A model generated the notes under the pieces. The model was not told the origin of the DNA. It ran no database searches and saw nothing but the letters and a program-made list of their open reading frames with translations. From the NCBI RefSeq assembly GCF_014467285.1, contig NZ_NKHR01000018.1, positions 30,508 to 94,507 of the forward strand: 64,000 bases of DNA. The letters run 5' to 3'. The stretch comes from Xenorhabdus sp014467285. Lineage in GTDB: Bacteria > Pseudomonadota > Gammaproteobacteria > Enterobacterales > Enterobacteriaceae. A program made the translations under genes and the position numbers. The number at the start of each line of letters is the position of its first letter. Positions within the stretch are counted from its first letter, which is position 1. Positions 18,701 through 27,576 of this stretch are shown here, one piece after another.

Positions 18701-19002
18701 ATGACTTCCTGACCTTCTTTAAGGATATCCTTAATATTAGGGCGACCATGGGAGTGATAATTACTTGGGAAATATTCGCGAGCAATTTCTTTAATGGGGA
18801 GGAAACCATGCCGTTCTGCGCCATAATCAACAAAAGCAGCTTCCAGGCTAGGTTCAATTCGGGTAATTTTACCTTTATAAATATTGGCCTTTTTCTGCTC
18901 GTGTCCTGGGCTTTCAATATCCAAATCATAAAGACGCTGCCCATCAACAAGGGCAACACGCAACTCTTCCTGTTGGGTTGCGTTGATTAACATTCTTTTC
19001 AT
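15715..19002 (-). CDS. rne: Ribonuclease E
   Basis: A 1095-residue endoribonuclease, core of the RNA degradosome (E. coli 1061). The N-terminal half, collinear with E. coli, has the S1 domain (about 37-120), 5'-monophosphate sensor, DNase I-like domain with catalytic Asp303 (ALTAIDINS) and Asp346 (IVIDFIDM), and the zinc-link CPRCSGTG (Cys404, Cys407). The C-terminal half is disordered: Arg/Gln-rich RNA-binding segments, a KPGLLSRFISALKKMFSG-type membrane-binding helix near 570-590, and acidic stretches for partner proteins. Near the end is a run of about six five-residue repeats of the form HETxS. A long 5' leader precedes the gene, as in E. coli where RNase E cleaves its own leader. Confidence 0.97.
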   Translation of the reverse strand: MKRMLINATQQEELRVALVDGQRLYDLDIESPGHEQKKANIYKGKITRIEPSLEAAFVDYGAERHGFLPIKEIAREYFPSNYHSHGRPNIKDILKEGQEVIVQVDKEERGNKGAALTTFISLAGSYLVLMPNNPRAGGISRRIEGDDRIELKEALSSLEVPEGMGLIVRTAGVGKSAEALQGDLNFRLKHWEAIKKAADSHPAPFLIHQESNVIVRAFRDYLRPDIGEILIDNPKILDLARQHITALGRPDFASKIKLYSGEVPLFSHYQIESQIESAFQREVRLPSGGSVVIDTTEALTAIDINSSRSTRGGDIEETAFNTNLEAADEIARQLRLRDLGGLIVIDFIDMTPVRHQREVENRLRDAVRQDRARIQIGRISRFGLLEMSRQRLSPSLGESSHHVCPRCSGTGTIRDNESLSLSILRLIEEEALKENTHQVHAIVPVQIASYLLNEKRKAVSAIEHRQGGVGVVIVPNDQMQTPHFSVLRVRKGEEISVLSYMLPQVHEAEMINAQDDGQHERKRPEQPAISTFDLPAETPAPVVAKAKEKKTTVNNQKQAEKPGLLSRFISALKKMFSGEEEKQTQEKGRKSSGNDNRRSAERRNSRRQNQRRERNENETRNNRERDEQRKGRNVQQKNNAQENPAIDNEAREAQQQQRREQRAERQRRRQEEKRQQQLEAKAQQATNKPDVVEEEVEELQPVMPRRQRRQLEQKVRIIDEVKKEVSIAALPTVMPETVSTNTGEAQKAKAPVPAVIDTNIEAANQPAMPQSPVVQNAASQNNEQQDNTMPRRSRRSPRHLRVSGQRRRRYRDERNLTQSPVPLTMAVVSPELASGKVWVRYPVTPVTSVELETPVAIDTIEEKTTLAQQENVIQMPVVVESAPASTEVHIEVAEKQNVTTQDKAESISNDAPITISAEPKFETSQVAEPEIAEPVINHHEKHQPEVLGDTTPHKAVSHETVLHEATLHETISHETIQHDNAASHNAEPAEAIIVTPILEQEHHEEQPTVATEVCAKAEEVKAKEAKAAESSIIVEKNHHAYSPMTKAPAPDMATKPVVITEWQRPAYPFKGKGGAGGHSATNIATSAMSKPQSFE

Positions 19003-19559
19003 TCTAGCTTACTCATTATTTTTTACATTAATATAGAGCTGCGAGCAAAAAAGAGATGCGCTACTGGTTACCGATGGCCTCGTGTCTTTTACAAAACCGC
19101 CAGCCTCACGGCTATCGTTTGTATAGAGGCGCCTATTTGTCGGTGAGCCTGAATTTCATTTAAATACAGCACTCTTTATTTGGGACACTGTAATAAACTG
19201 GTACAGATTTTACCCAATCCAGTAAGCTGCAACTCGCAGCCCATAAATTGTTTGCTTAAACATTACGTCTTACGCCATTGCTGCGTTTTTGTTCAAACAA
19301 ACAGATAACAAACAATTTCAATCTTGCCATTCATAGTTTAGTAAACTGTGGCCAGAAAGCATTATTCCATTGCTATTGGGGTGATAGCAAGGTGACTTTA
19401 TCGCTTTGCGGCTTTTTTATTAGGAAATAGTGATAAGTTGTTAATCTTTAGCCTTTATCCTAAGACACTTGGAATAATGAAGTAAGAAAATATGGATGTT
19501 ATTTAGTCATATTTAAAAATGAGTGGCACTATGTTTGTTGGATAATTAGAATCTCGCCC
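19003..19559. promoter_or_regulatory. rne 5' untranslated leader and rne/rluC divergent promoter region
   Basis: This 557-bp gap lies between divergent rne and rluC. The part next to rne (about 19003-19360, minus strand) is rich in short inverted repeats and probably the long rne leader that in E. coli mediates autoregulation through hairpins hp2 and hp3. No coding sequence was recognised. Exact transcript start not visible. Confidence 0.5.
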
Positions 19560-20516
19560 ATGAAAACAAATAATCAAATTGTACAGTTTGTCACGATTGA
19601 TGACGATGAAGCAGGTCAGCGAGTTGATAACTTTTTGCTGGCTCGTTTAAAAGGTGTACCTAAGAGCATGATCTATCGAATCTTGCGAAAAGGTGAAGTT
19701 CGAATTAACAAGGGAAGAGTCAAACCTGAATATAAATTGACCGCAGGTGATGTTCTCAGAATCCCGCCTGTCAGAGTTGCGGAAAAGCAGGAAACCCCTG
19801 TATCTGCGAAATTGGATAAAGTGGCTGCTCTGGCAGAATGTATTTTATACGAAGATGACCATATTCTGGTCATTAATAAACCCTCTGGAACAGCAGTACA
19901 CGGTGGTAGTGGGCTGAGTTTCGGGGTGATCGAGGGATTGCGTGCGCTGCGCCCGGAAGCTCGTTTCCTTGAGTTGGTGCATCGTCTTGATCGCGATACA
20001 TCGGGTATTTTGCTGATTGCCAAAAAGCGTTCTGCGTTGCGAGCACTGCATGAACAGTTACGTTTGAAACAGATGCAGAAAGACTATTTGGCTTTAGTAC
20101 GCGGACAATGGCAATCTCATTGTAAAGTCGTAGAAGCTCCCTTGTTGAAAAATATCTTGCAAAGCGGGGAAAGGGTAGTCAAAGTCAGTAATGAAGGTAA
20201 ACCCTCTGAGACGCGTTTCAAAGTTGAAGAGCGGTATGCGTTTGCTACATTAGTGCGAGCAAGCCCGGTTACAGGGCGAACGCATCAGATCCGCGTGCAT
20301 ACTTTACATGCGGGTCATCCTATTGCTTTTGATGATCGCTATGGTGATAGAACATTTGATGCACAGCTTGCAGAAACAGGCCTTAACCGACTGTTTCTGC
20401 ATGCAAGTTCATTGAAGTTTACTCATCCCTCTACGGGCGAAACGTTACGTTTCGAAGCGCCAATGGATGATAGATTAAGGCAATGTTTAAGAATATTGCG
20501 GCAAAATAATCACTAA
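19560..20516 (+). CDS. rluC: 23S rRNA pseudouridine synthase RluC
   Basis: A 318-residue RsuA/RluA-family enzyme that makes pseudouridines 955, 2504 and 2580 in 23S rRNA. An S4 RNA-binding domain occupies the first 80 residues (GQRVDNFLLARLKGVPKSMIYRILRKGEV region); the catalytic Asp is in the HRLDRDTSG motif, and GRTHQIRVH follows. Nearly collinear with E. coli RluC (319). It is divergent from rne as in E. coli and its stop overlaps the end of convergent yceF by 4 bases. Confidence 0.97.
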   Translation: MKTNNQIVQFVTIDDDEAGQRVDNFLLARLKGVPKSMIYRILRKGEVRINKGRVKPEYKLTAGDVLRIPPVRVAEKQETPVSAKLDKVAALAECILYEDDHILVINKPSGTAVHGGSGLSFGVIEGLRALRPEARFLELVHRLDRDTSGILLIAKKRSALRALHEQLRLKQMQKDYLALVRGQWQSHCKVVEAPLLKNILQSGERVVKVSNEGKPSETRFKVEERYAFATLVRASPVTGRTHQIRVHTLHAGHPIAFDDRYGDRTFDAQLAETGLNRLFLHASSLKFTHPSTGETLRFEAPMDDRLRQCLRILRQNNH

Positions 20517-21106
20517 GAATATTCCGTCAGTGGGTTGATCCCCTGACGGATAAGCATGTCTGTCAAAGTTATCAATGGCAATCCGATAAGTGTGTTGGGA
20601 TCTTTACCATCTAACCTTTCAAATAACGTAATTCCCAGCCCTTCACTTTTAAAACTGCCGGCGCAATTGAAAGGTTTTTCTTTGTTTAAATAGCTAATGA
20701 TTTCTGTTTCAGTAAGTTCTCTGAAATAAACATTAAATAACTCACAACGGGTATCTATGTTCCCAGTTTTGCTATTTAACAGTGTGATCCCTGTATAAAA
20801 GGTGACACACTTCCCACTGGCTTTTTGGAGTTGAATGAAAGCGTTCTCAAAATTATGGGGTTTACCTGTAATTTTGTTATCTAAAACGCAAACTTGGTCT
20901 GAACCTATAATAAGATGGTTAGAATAATTCAACTGTAATGAACAGGCCTTTGCCTGTGCTAGCCGCATAACTAAATTTTCTGGACTTTCGTTCTCCTGCG
21001 GACTTTCATCAATATCGGGAGAGGCACAAGTAAAAGGTAATCCTATTTTTTCCAATAATAGGCGGCGATATACAGAAGTTGATGATAAAACAATCGGAAG
21101 CATCAT
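20513..21106 (-). CDS. yceF: Maf-like nucleotide pyrophosphatase YceF (7-methyl-GTP type)
   Basis: A 197-residue Maf/HAM1-fold protein that hydrolyses modified nucleotides, with m7GTP the known substrate of E. coli YceF. It shows the SSTSVYRRLLLEKIGLPF start, the DESP loop, and the GSDQVCVLDNKITGKP segment bearing the catalytic Asp. The last four bases overlap rluC; the gene is divergent from yceD. Confidence 0.9.
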   Translation of the reverse strand: MMLPIVLSSTSVYRRLLLEKIGLPFTCASPDIDESPQENESPENLVMRLAQAKACSLQLNYSNHLIIGSDQVCVLDNKITGKPHNFENAFIQLQKASGKCVTFYTGITLLNSKTGNIDTRCELFNVYFRELTETEIISYLNKEKPFNCAGSFKSEGLGITLFERLDGKDPNTLIGLPLITLTDMLIRQGINPLTEYS

Positions 21107-21247
21107 TTTTCCATAAAATACGTAGAGAAATATTCGCAGACATTTTAAACTATACGCCGCTTAATAAGCGAATTTTTGGCGGAAAGGTGCAGATGTGTGG
21201 CCTTTTTCTTTGACTATGTCTCATTACAAAGATAATATGCGCGCCTT

Positions 21248-21772
21248 ATGCAAAAGGTAAAATTACCCCTGACCATCGATGCGCTTCGAGCAGCTCAGAA
21301 AAGATTGGACTACCAAGGTAGTTATTCTGCTGGGCAGGTTTCTCGTATTGCAGAATCTGTGGTCAGTGTGGATAGTGATGTAGATAACTCATTATCATTT
21401 GAAATTGATAATCAGCGTCTGGCAGTTGTAAAAGGGCATTCTGATGTGGATGTCACGCTTCGTTGTCAGCGTTGTGGCAGTAATTTCAGTCATCATGTTC
21501 ACACAACGTATTGTTTTAGCCCTGTCGTCAATGATGAGCGGGCTGAGGCATTACCGGAAGAGTATGAGCCAATTGACGTTAATGAATTTGGCGAAATAGA
21601 TTTGCTGGCAATGATTGAAGATGAAATAATTCTATCTCTGCCGGTGGTTCCGGTACATGATTCTGAACACTGTGAAGTGTCCGACGCGGACATGGTATTT
21701 GGTGTTCTGCCTCTTGAAGCAGAAAAACCAAACCCATTTGCCGTATTAGCCAGTTTAAAGAAAAGTACTTAA
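21248..21772 (+). CDS. yceD: 23S rRNA accumulation protein YceD (DUF177)
   Basis: A 174-residue acidic cytoplasmic protein of the DUF177/YceD family, needed for normal 23S rRNA levels in E. coli. It carries the central CQRCG metal-knuckle-like Cys pair and the acidic FGEIDLLAMIEDEIILSLP segment typical of the family. It begins the yceD-rpmF-plsX-fab operon, with rpmF only 12 bp downstream. Confidence 0.93.
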   Translation: MQKVKLPLTIDALRAAQKRLDYQGSYSAGQVSRIAESVVSVDSDVDNSLSFEIDNQRLAVVKGHSDVDVTLRCQRCGSNFSHHVHTTYCFSPVVNDERAEALPEEYEPIDVNEFGEIDLLAMIEDEIILSLPVVPVHDSEHCEVSDADMVFGVLPLEAEKPNPFAVLASLKKST

Positions 21773-21784
21773 GGAGTAAGGTCA

Positions 21785-21955
21785 ATGGCCGTACAACAGA
21801 ATAAACCAACTCGTTCTAAACGTGGTATGCGTCGTTCTCATGACGCACTGACTGCAACACATGTCTCTGTAGACAAAACTTCTGGTGAAACTCACCTGCG
21901 TCACCATGTGACTGCTGATGGCTACTACCGTGGCCGCAAGGTAATCAACAAGTAA
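21785..21955 (+). CDS. rpmF: 50S ribosomal protein L32
   Basis: A 56-codon gene encoding the small basic ribosomal protein L32. The product begins MAVQQNKPTRSKRGMRRSHD and ends GYYRGRKVINK, the standard L32 sequence of gammaproteobacteria. AAGGAG lies eight bases before the ATG. It sits between yceD and plsX as in E. coli, joining ribosome and lipid synthesis genes in one transcript. Confidence 0.98.
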   Translation: MAVQQNKPTRSKRGMRRSHDALTATHVSVDKTSGETHLRHHVTADGYYRGRKVINK

Positions 21956-21984
21956 TTTCAGCTAATTATTAGCAAGTTGATATC

Positions 21985-23037
21985 TTGGCTAATCTAACCT
22001 TAGCGTTAGATGCAATGGGCGGGGACTTTGGTCCTCGCGTCACGGTGCCTGCTGCATTGCAGGCATTGGCATCTAATCCACAACTAAAATTGTTGTTGGT
22101 CGGTAATCCCGAAACCATCTCTCCTTTGCTTGCAAATAAAAATGCTGAGCTGCTCAGTCGCTTGCAAATAATTCCTGCGGAACACGTTGTTTCCAACGAT
22201 GTAAAGCCTTCCCAGGCTATTCGTTCCAGCCATGGTACTTCAATGCGCATTGCTCTGAATTTAGTTAAATCGGGTGAAGCGCAGGCTTGTGTCAGTGCGG
22301 GAAATACGGGAGTTTTGATGGGATTGGCCAAATTGATGCTGAAATCCATAGAAGGAATTGAACGGCCTGCATTAATGACAGTGATACCTAATTTAAAACA
22401 ACAGAAGACCGTTGTATTGGATTTAGGAGCTAATATTAATTGTAATAGCGGTATGTTAGTTCAGTTTGCGATTATGGGCGCCGTAATGGCGGAGTATGTT
22501 GCAGGGATTAATAATCCTCGTGTTGCATTACTCAATATCGGGGAAGAGGAATCCAAAGGGCTGGATAATATCCGCGAAGCTGCTATGACCTTACGCAATA
22601 GCCCGGCAATTAACTATATAGGTTATGTGGAAGGAAATGAGCTACTGACAGGAAAAGCTGATGTGCTCGTATGTGACGGCTTCGCAGGTAATGTTACGCT
22701 GAAAACGATGGAAGGTGCGATCAGAGTGATTCTATCTCTGGTAAAATCACCGGGTGGTCAGCAGAAAAATTCATCTTGGTTGATGAAAATATTCAAGATG
22801 AAGATATTCAAAAAATGGTTGCTGAAACGGCTGACCAGGCGGTTTGGGCATCTAAACCCTGATCAATATAACGGAGCAACATTAATAGGGTTGCGTGGCA
22901 TCGTCATAAAAAGTCACGGTGCTGCCAATGAACATGCGTTTAAGGCTGCTATTGATCAAGCAGTACAGGCTGTAGAGAAACAAGTTCCTGACAGAATCGC
23001 TGCCCGGTTGGATGCAGTATTACCCAAGAGTGAATAA
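21985..23037 (+). CDS. plsX: Phosphate acyltransferase PlsX
   Basis: A 350-residue peripheral membrane enzyme that converts acyl-ACP to acyl-phosphate for phospholipid synthesis. The N-terminus LTLALDAMGGDFGPRVTV is diagnostic and dictates a TTG start at 21985, since no ATG or GTG fits; a TTG start is also used in E. coli. Further markers are CVSAGNTGVLMGLAK and VLVCDGFAGNVTLK. The middle has a lysine-rich stretch (about residues 260-285) that probably contacts the membrane. Confidence 0.96.
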   Translation: MANLTLALDAMGGDFGPRVTVPAALQALASNPQLKLLLVGNPETISPLLANKNAELLSRLQIIPAEHVVSNDVKPSQAIRSSHGTSMRIALNLVKSGEAQACVSAGNTGVLMGLAKLMLKSIEGIERPALMTVIPNLKQQKTVVLDLGANINCNSGMLVQFAIMGAVMAEYVAGINNPRVALLNIGEEESKGLDNIREAAMTLRNSPAINYIGYVEGNELLTGKADVLVCDGFAGNVTLKTMEGAIRVILSLVKSPGGQQKNSSWLMKIFKMKIFKKWLLKRLTRRFGHLNPDQYNGATLIGLRGIVIKSHGAANEHAFKAAIDQAVQAVEKQVPDRIAARLDAVLPKSE

Positions 23038-23044
23038 AACATAA

Positions 23045-23998
23045 ATGTATACAAAAATCTTAGGTACGGGCAGTTACTTGCCTGCGCAGGTGCGTACTAA
23101 CGCAGATTTGGAAAAAATGGTGGATACGTCTGACGAGTGGATCGTCACACGGACGGGTATTCGTGAACGCCGTATTGCAGCTAAAGATGAAAACGTTGCA
23201 GTTCTGGGGTTTAAAGCCGCTGAAAAAGCCATTGAAATGGCGGGTATCGATAAAACACAAATTGATTTAATCGTTGTTGCGACAACAAGCTCAACTCACG
23301 CTTTCCCAAGTGCTGCTTGCCAAATTCAGCAGTTATTAGGGATTCAGGGCGTTGCAGCTTTTGATGTTGCGGCAGCATGCGCGGGCTTTACTTATGCGTT
23401 AAGCGTTGTCGATAAATTTATTAAAACTGGTGCCGCTAAGCATGCCTTGGTGATTGGTTCCGACATTATTTCAAGAGTTGTAGATCCTGAAGATCGCAGT
23501 ACAATTATCCTGTTTGGTGATGCTGCGGGAGCAATGGTGGTCGGGGCTTCAGAGGAGCCAGGTATATTATCTACCCATCTTCATGCTGATGGTCGTTATG
23601 GTGATTTGTTGTCGTTACCCCATCAGAGGCACGTGAAGGGTGATACACCAGCATACGTTACGATGGTTGGTAATGAAGTCTTTAAGGTTGCCGTCCGGGA
23701 ATTGGCTAATATCGTTGATGAGACATTGGAAGCTAATAACTTGGCTCACAACCAGCTTGATTGGCTGGTTCCTCATCAAGCTAATTTGCGCATTATTTCG
23801 GCAACAGCCAAGAAATTGGATATGACAATGGATAAAGTGGTTATCACACTGGATCGTCATGGCAATACTTCGGCTGCATCTGTTCCGACAGCGTTCGATG
23901 AAGCGGTGCGTGATGGAAGAATCCAACGTGGCCAGCTTATCTTACTTGAAGCATTCGGCGGTGGCTTTACCTGGGGCTCAGCGCTAGTACGTTTTTAA
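23045..23998 (+). CDS. fabH: Beta-ketoacyl-ACP synthase III (FabH)
   Basis: A 317-residue condensing enzyme that starts fatty acid synthesis by joining acetyl-CoA to malonyl-ACP. The catalytic triad is visible: Cys in AAACAGFTYAL (about residue 112), His in VPHQANLRI and Asn in HGNTSAASVP. Length equals E. coli FabH. It begins 7 bp after plsX and is followed by fabD, in the conserved operon. Confidence 0.98.
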   Translation: MYTKILGTGSYLPAQVRTNADLEKMVDTSDEWIVTRTGIRERRIAAKDENVAVLGFKAAEKAIEMAGIDKTQIDLIVVATTSSTHAFPSAACQIQQLLGIQGVAAFDVAAACAGFTYALSVVDKFIKTGAAKHALVIGSDIISRVVDPEDRSTIILFGDAAGAMVVGASEEPGILSTHLHADGRYGDLLSLPHQRHVKGDTPAYVTMVGNEVFKVAVRELANIVDETLEANNLAHNQLDWLVPHQANLRIISATAKKLDMTMDKVVITLDRHGNTSAASVPTAFDEAVRDGRIQRGQLILLEAFGGGFTWGSALVRF

Positions 23999-24016
23999 TT
24001 TAACAGGAAGATAGAC

Positions 24017-24946
24017 ATGTCTGATTTTGCAATGGTGTTTCCCGGTCAAGGTTCTCAGTCTTTGGGTATGCTGGCGAATTTGGCCGCAGAATTCCCGCTG
24101 GTTGAACAGACCTTCGCAGAAGCTTCTGCGGTTTTGGGATACGATTTATGGGCATTGGTTCAGCAAGGGCCAGCAGAAGAACTGAACAAAACGTGGAAAA
24201 CCCAACCTGCGTTGTTGGCCGCTTCAGTAGCGATTTGGCGAGTATGGCAGGAAAAGGAAGGAAAAGCGCCTTCCATGATGGCGGGCCATAGCCTTGGCGA
24301 ATATTCAGCACTGGTTTGTGCTGGCGTGATTGAATTTCAGCAAGCCATCAAGCTCGTTGAGTTGCGTGGAAAACTGATGCAAGACGCTGTACCGGAAGGG
24401 CAAGGAGCGATGTATGCCATTATCGGTTTGGATAATGAATCCATTGCAAAGGCATGTGAAGAATCAGCTCAGGGTCAGGTAGTTTCACCTGTTAACTTTA
24501 ATTCGCCTGGTCAAGTAGTGATCGCAGGTGACAAAGACGCCGTAGAGCGGGCGGGGGCTGCATGTAAAGCGGCTGGCGCAAAACGTGCATTGCCTCTGGC
24601 TGTGAGTGTGCCTTCGCATTGTGCACTCATGAAATCTGCCGCCGAGCAATTGGCTTCTGCGTTGCAAGAGGTTGTGTTTAACCAGCCACAGCTCCCTGTC
24701 GTCAATAATGTTGATGTAAAAGTGGAACAATCTGCCGATGCTATCCGCGACGCGCTGGTTCGTCAGTTGTATAATCCTGTGCGCTGGGCAGAATCAGTTG
24801 AATATATTGCCGAACAGAATATTGCACAACTGTTGGAAATTGGACCGGGCAAGGTATTGACTGGGTTGACTAAACGAATTGTTGATACTTTAAGTGCTGT
24901 AGCAGTAAATGATGTATCATCACTCACAGTTGCTCTGAATAAATGA
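24017..24946 (+). CDS. fabD: Malonyl-CoA:ACP transacylase (FabD)
   Basis: A 309-residue acyltransferase that loads malonate on ACP. The nucleophile Ser92 is in AGHSLGEYSALV, the active-site His in VPSHCALM, and the GQGSQ oxyanion loop lies near residue 10. Same length as the E. coli enzyme. Its end overlaps a possible upstream start of fabG. Confidence 0.98.
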   Translation: MSDFAMVFPGQGSQSLGMLANLAAEFPLVEQTFAEASAVLGYDLWALVQQGPAEELNKTWKTQPALLAASVAIWRVWQEKEGKAPSMMAGHSLGEYSALVCAGVIEFQQAIKLVELRGKLMQDAVPEGQGAMYAIIGLDNESIAKACEESAQGQVVSPVNFNSPGQVVIAGDKDAVERAGAACKAAGAKRALPLAVSVPSHCALMKSAAEQLASALQEVVFNQPQLPVVNNVDVKVEQSADAIRDALVRQLYNPVRWAESVEYIAEQNIAQLLEIGPGKVLTGLTKRIVDTLSAVAVNDVSSLTVALNK

Positions 24947-24957
24947 CTGAGGAAAAC

Positions 24958-25692
24958 ATGAGCTTTGATGGAAAAATTGCACTGGTCACTGGCGCTAGCC
25001 GTGGTATAGGTCGCGCGATTGCTGAATTATTGGCTGCACGTGGTGCATGTGTTGTTGGCACTGCAACCAGTGAAAAGGGAGCAGAAGAAATCAGCTCCTA
25101 CCTTGGTGATAAAGGCAAAGGTTTTGTACTGAATGTCACAGATTCAGAATCCATTGAAAATGCACTATCGAATATTCGTGCTGAATTTGGTGAAATAGAC
25201 ATATTGGTTAATAATGCTGGCATCACTCGTGATAACTTGTTGATGCGCATGAAAGATGATGAGTGGCAAGATATTATTGACACTAATCTTTCTTCGATTT
25301 TTCGTCTGTCAAAAGCAGTAATGCGCTCTATGATGAAAAAACGTTATGGACGTATTATTTCCATTGGATCTGTTGTTGGGACGATGGGAAATGCAGGGCA
25401 GGCGAATTACACGGCAGCGAAAGCAGGAGTTATTGGTTTTAGTAAATCATTGGCTCGTGAAGTCGCTTCTCGTGGCATCACCGTCAACGTTGTTGCACCT
25501 GGTTTTATCGAAACAGATATGACAAAGGCGTTGACAGACGAACAACGTGCAGGTATTTCTGCTGGAATTCCTGCTAATCGTCTCGGTGATGCAAAAGAAA
25601 TTGCCAGTGCTGTAGCGTTTCTTGCTTCTGACGAGGCCGCTTACATTACGGGTGAAACATTGCATGTCAATGGTGGCATGTACATGATCTAA
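24958..25692 (+). CDS. fabG: 3-oxoacyl-ACP reductase FabG
   Basis: A 244-residue NADPH-dependent short-chain dehydrogenase that reduces 3-oxoacyl-ACP. It shows TGASRGIGRAIA near the N-terminus, NNAGITRDN, and the YTAAKAG catalytic Tyr/Lys pair. I place the start at ATG 24958 (MSFDGKIALV), behind GAGGA and matching the 244-residue E. coli enzyme, instead of the in-frame ATG at 24943 which overlaps fabD. Confidence 0.97.
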   Translation: MSFDGKIALVTGASRGIGRAIAELLAARGACVVGTATSEKGAEEISSYLGDKGKGFVLNVTDSESIENALSNIRAEFGEIDILVNNAGITRDNLLMRMKDDEWQDIIDTNLSSIFRLSKAVMRSMMKKRYGRIISIGSVVGTMGNAGQANYTAAKAGVIGFSKSLAREVASRGITVNVVAPGFIETDMTKALTDEQRAGISAGIPANRLGDAKEIASAVAFLASDEAAYITGETLHVNGGMYMI

Positions 25693-25853
25693 AAATGAGC
25701 GAACCCTCTGTTTTTGATGCGTTTTTTGTACAAAAAGAAGCAGAAAGAAGCAGATTGTGGTTCGACCAGCCGGGATTTGGTTGCATCTTTTCCTGTATTT
25801 TATAAACTACGAAAACCATCGCAAAAGCGAGTTTTGATAGGAAATTTAATAGT

Positions 25854-26090
25854 ATGAGCACTATCGACGAACGCGTTAAGAAAATCATCGTTGAACAACT
25901 GGGTGTTAAAGAGGAAGAAGTTGTGAACACAGCTTCATTTGTTGATGACTTGGGCGCTGATTCTCTTGACACAGTTGAACTGGTAATGGCTCTGGAAGAA
26001 GAGTTCGATATCGAGATCCCAGACGAAGAAGCTGAAAAAATCACCACAGTTCAGGCTGCTATTGACTACGTTGAAAACGCAGGTAAATAA
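25854..26090 (+). CDS. acpP: Acyl carrier protein
   Basis: A 78-residue acidic helical protein carrying growing fatty acyl chains. The phosphopantetheine attachment Ser37 sits in the invariant GADSLDT motif. The sequence is almost the same as E. coli AcpP. A 161-bp gap before it probably contains its own promoter, fitting its very high expression. Confidence 0.99.
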   Translation: MSTIDERVKKIIVEQLGVKEEEVVNTASFVDDLGADSLDTVELVMALEEEFDIEIPDEEAEKITTVQAAIDYVENAGK

Positions 26091-26164
26091 GCACACATAC
26101 CTAGGCGGTCGTTCGACCGCCTATGTTTTTCGTCCTAAATTTTTTCCCTCCCTGGAGGATAACC

Positions 26165-27406
26165 GTGTCTAAGCGTCGAGTAGTCGTGACCGGACTAGGC
26201 ATGTTATCTCCTGTCGGCAACACAGTAGAATCTTCTTGGAATGCTGTTTGTGCCGGACAGAGTGGTATCGGCCTTATCGAACATTTTGACGCCTCTAACC
26301 ATGCAACTAAATTTGCTGGTGTGGTGAAGAATTTTAATCATGAAGATTTCAATATTTCGCGCAAAGAAGCGCGGAAGATGGATCTCTTTATTCAGTATGG
26401 TATTGCTGCAGGCATACAAGCCGTTGAAGATGCAGGAATCGAAGTAACAGAAGCCAATGCTAGCCGCTTTGGTGCTGCTATTGGTTCTGGTATTGGTGGT
26501 TTGGGCCTGATTGAAGAAAACCACAGTACATTGCTTTCGGCAGGGCCTCGCAAGGTCAGCCCATTCTTTGTACCTTCGACCATTATTAATATGGTGGCAG
26601 GCCATCTGAGCATCCTTTATGGTCTGCGTGGCCCTAGCATTTCTATCGCAACCGCGTGTACTTCTGGTGTACATAATATTGGTCATGCGGCTCGTATCAT
26701 TGCTTATAATGATGCTGATATTATGCTGGCAGGTGGTGCAGAGAAAGCCAGCACAGAATTTGGTATTGCCGGATTTGGTGCTGCACGTGCATTATCAACC
26801 CGTAACGATAATCCTCAGGCTGCAAGCCGTCCTTGGGATAAAGATCGTGATGGTTTTGTTCTGGGCGATGGCGCAGGTGTTGTCGTTCTTGAAGAATATG
26901 AACATGCTAAACAGCGTGGTGCAAAAATCTATGCTGAAGTTGTTGGCTTTGGCATGAGTAGTGATGCTTACCATATGACATCACCTCCTGAAGATGGAGC
27001 CGGTGCTGCTTTAGCGATGGAAAATGCCCTGAAAGATGCGGGTATTTCACCAGAGCAGGTGGGTTACATTAATGCTCATGGTACTTCAACATCAGTTGGT
27101 GATATTGCAGAAGCTCGCGCGGTTGAGTCTGTTTTTGGTGAAGGCACTAAGGTATTGGTGAGTTCAACCAAATCCATGACAGGCCACTTGTTGGGAGCTG
27201 CGGGAGCGGTTGAATCTATTTTCACTATTCTTTCCTTGCGTGATCAGATTGTTCCTCCGACCATTAATTTGGAAAATCAGGATGAGAACTGTCATTTGGA
27301 TTTAGTTCCAGGTGAAGCGCGTAAAGTTGAAGGAATGGAATACGCATTGTGTAACTCTTTCGGCTTCGGTGGCACTAACGGGTCATTGATCTTCCGTAAG
27401 ATCTAA
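26165..27406 (+). CDS. fabF: Beta-ketoacyl-ACP synthase II (FabF)
   Basis: A 413-residue condensing enzyme for chain elongation, important for cis-vaccenate synthesis and temperature control. Catalytic Cys165 lies in TACTSGVHN and the two His in NAHGTST and TKSMTGHLLGAAG. I choose GTG 26165 (MSKRRVVVTGLG) behind the GGAGG ribosome site because it matches E. coli FabF exactly; the frame is open further upstream to ATG 26123 but that stretch is the acpP-fabF spacer. Confidence 0.97.
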   Translation: MSKRRVVVTGLGMLSPVGNTVESSWNAVCAGQSGIGLIEHFDASNHATKFAGVVKNFNHEDFNISRKEARKMDLFIQYGIAAGIQAVEDAGIEVTEANASRFGAAIGSGIGGLGLIEENHSTLLSAGPRKVSPFFVPSTIINMVAGHLSILYGLRGPSISIATACTSGVHNIGHAARIIAYNDADIMLAGGAEKASTEFGIAGFGAARALSTRNDNPQAASRPWDKDRDGFVLGDGAGVVVLEEYEHAKQRGAKIYAEVVGFGMSSDAYHMTSPPEDGAGAALAMENALKDAGISPEQVGYINAHGTSTSVGDIAEARAVESVFGEGTKVLVSSTKSMTGHLLGAAGAVESIFTILSLRDQIVPPTINLENQDENCHLDLVPGEARKVEGMEYALCNSFGFGGTNGSLIFRKI

Positions 27407-27423
27407 AAACGCTTTGTGTTTAT

Positions 27424-27454
27424 AAAGAGCCTCAACATTTGTTGGGGCTTTTTT
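27424..27454 (+). terminator. Intrinsic terminator after fabF
   Basis: AGCCTCAAC pairs with GTTGGGGCT (one G-U) around a 4-base loop, followed by six T. Confidence 0.85.
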
Positions 27455-27576
27455 ACATCTGTTTTCTGACGGATTGTTTTTTTATGGTTTTTTGCACTGC
27501 CCGAGCTCCTATATTATTATAACGCCCCTTAATAGTTGAGGTTATCACGCCTTTTTATCGAAAATAAGAAGTTAAA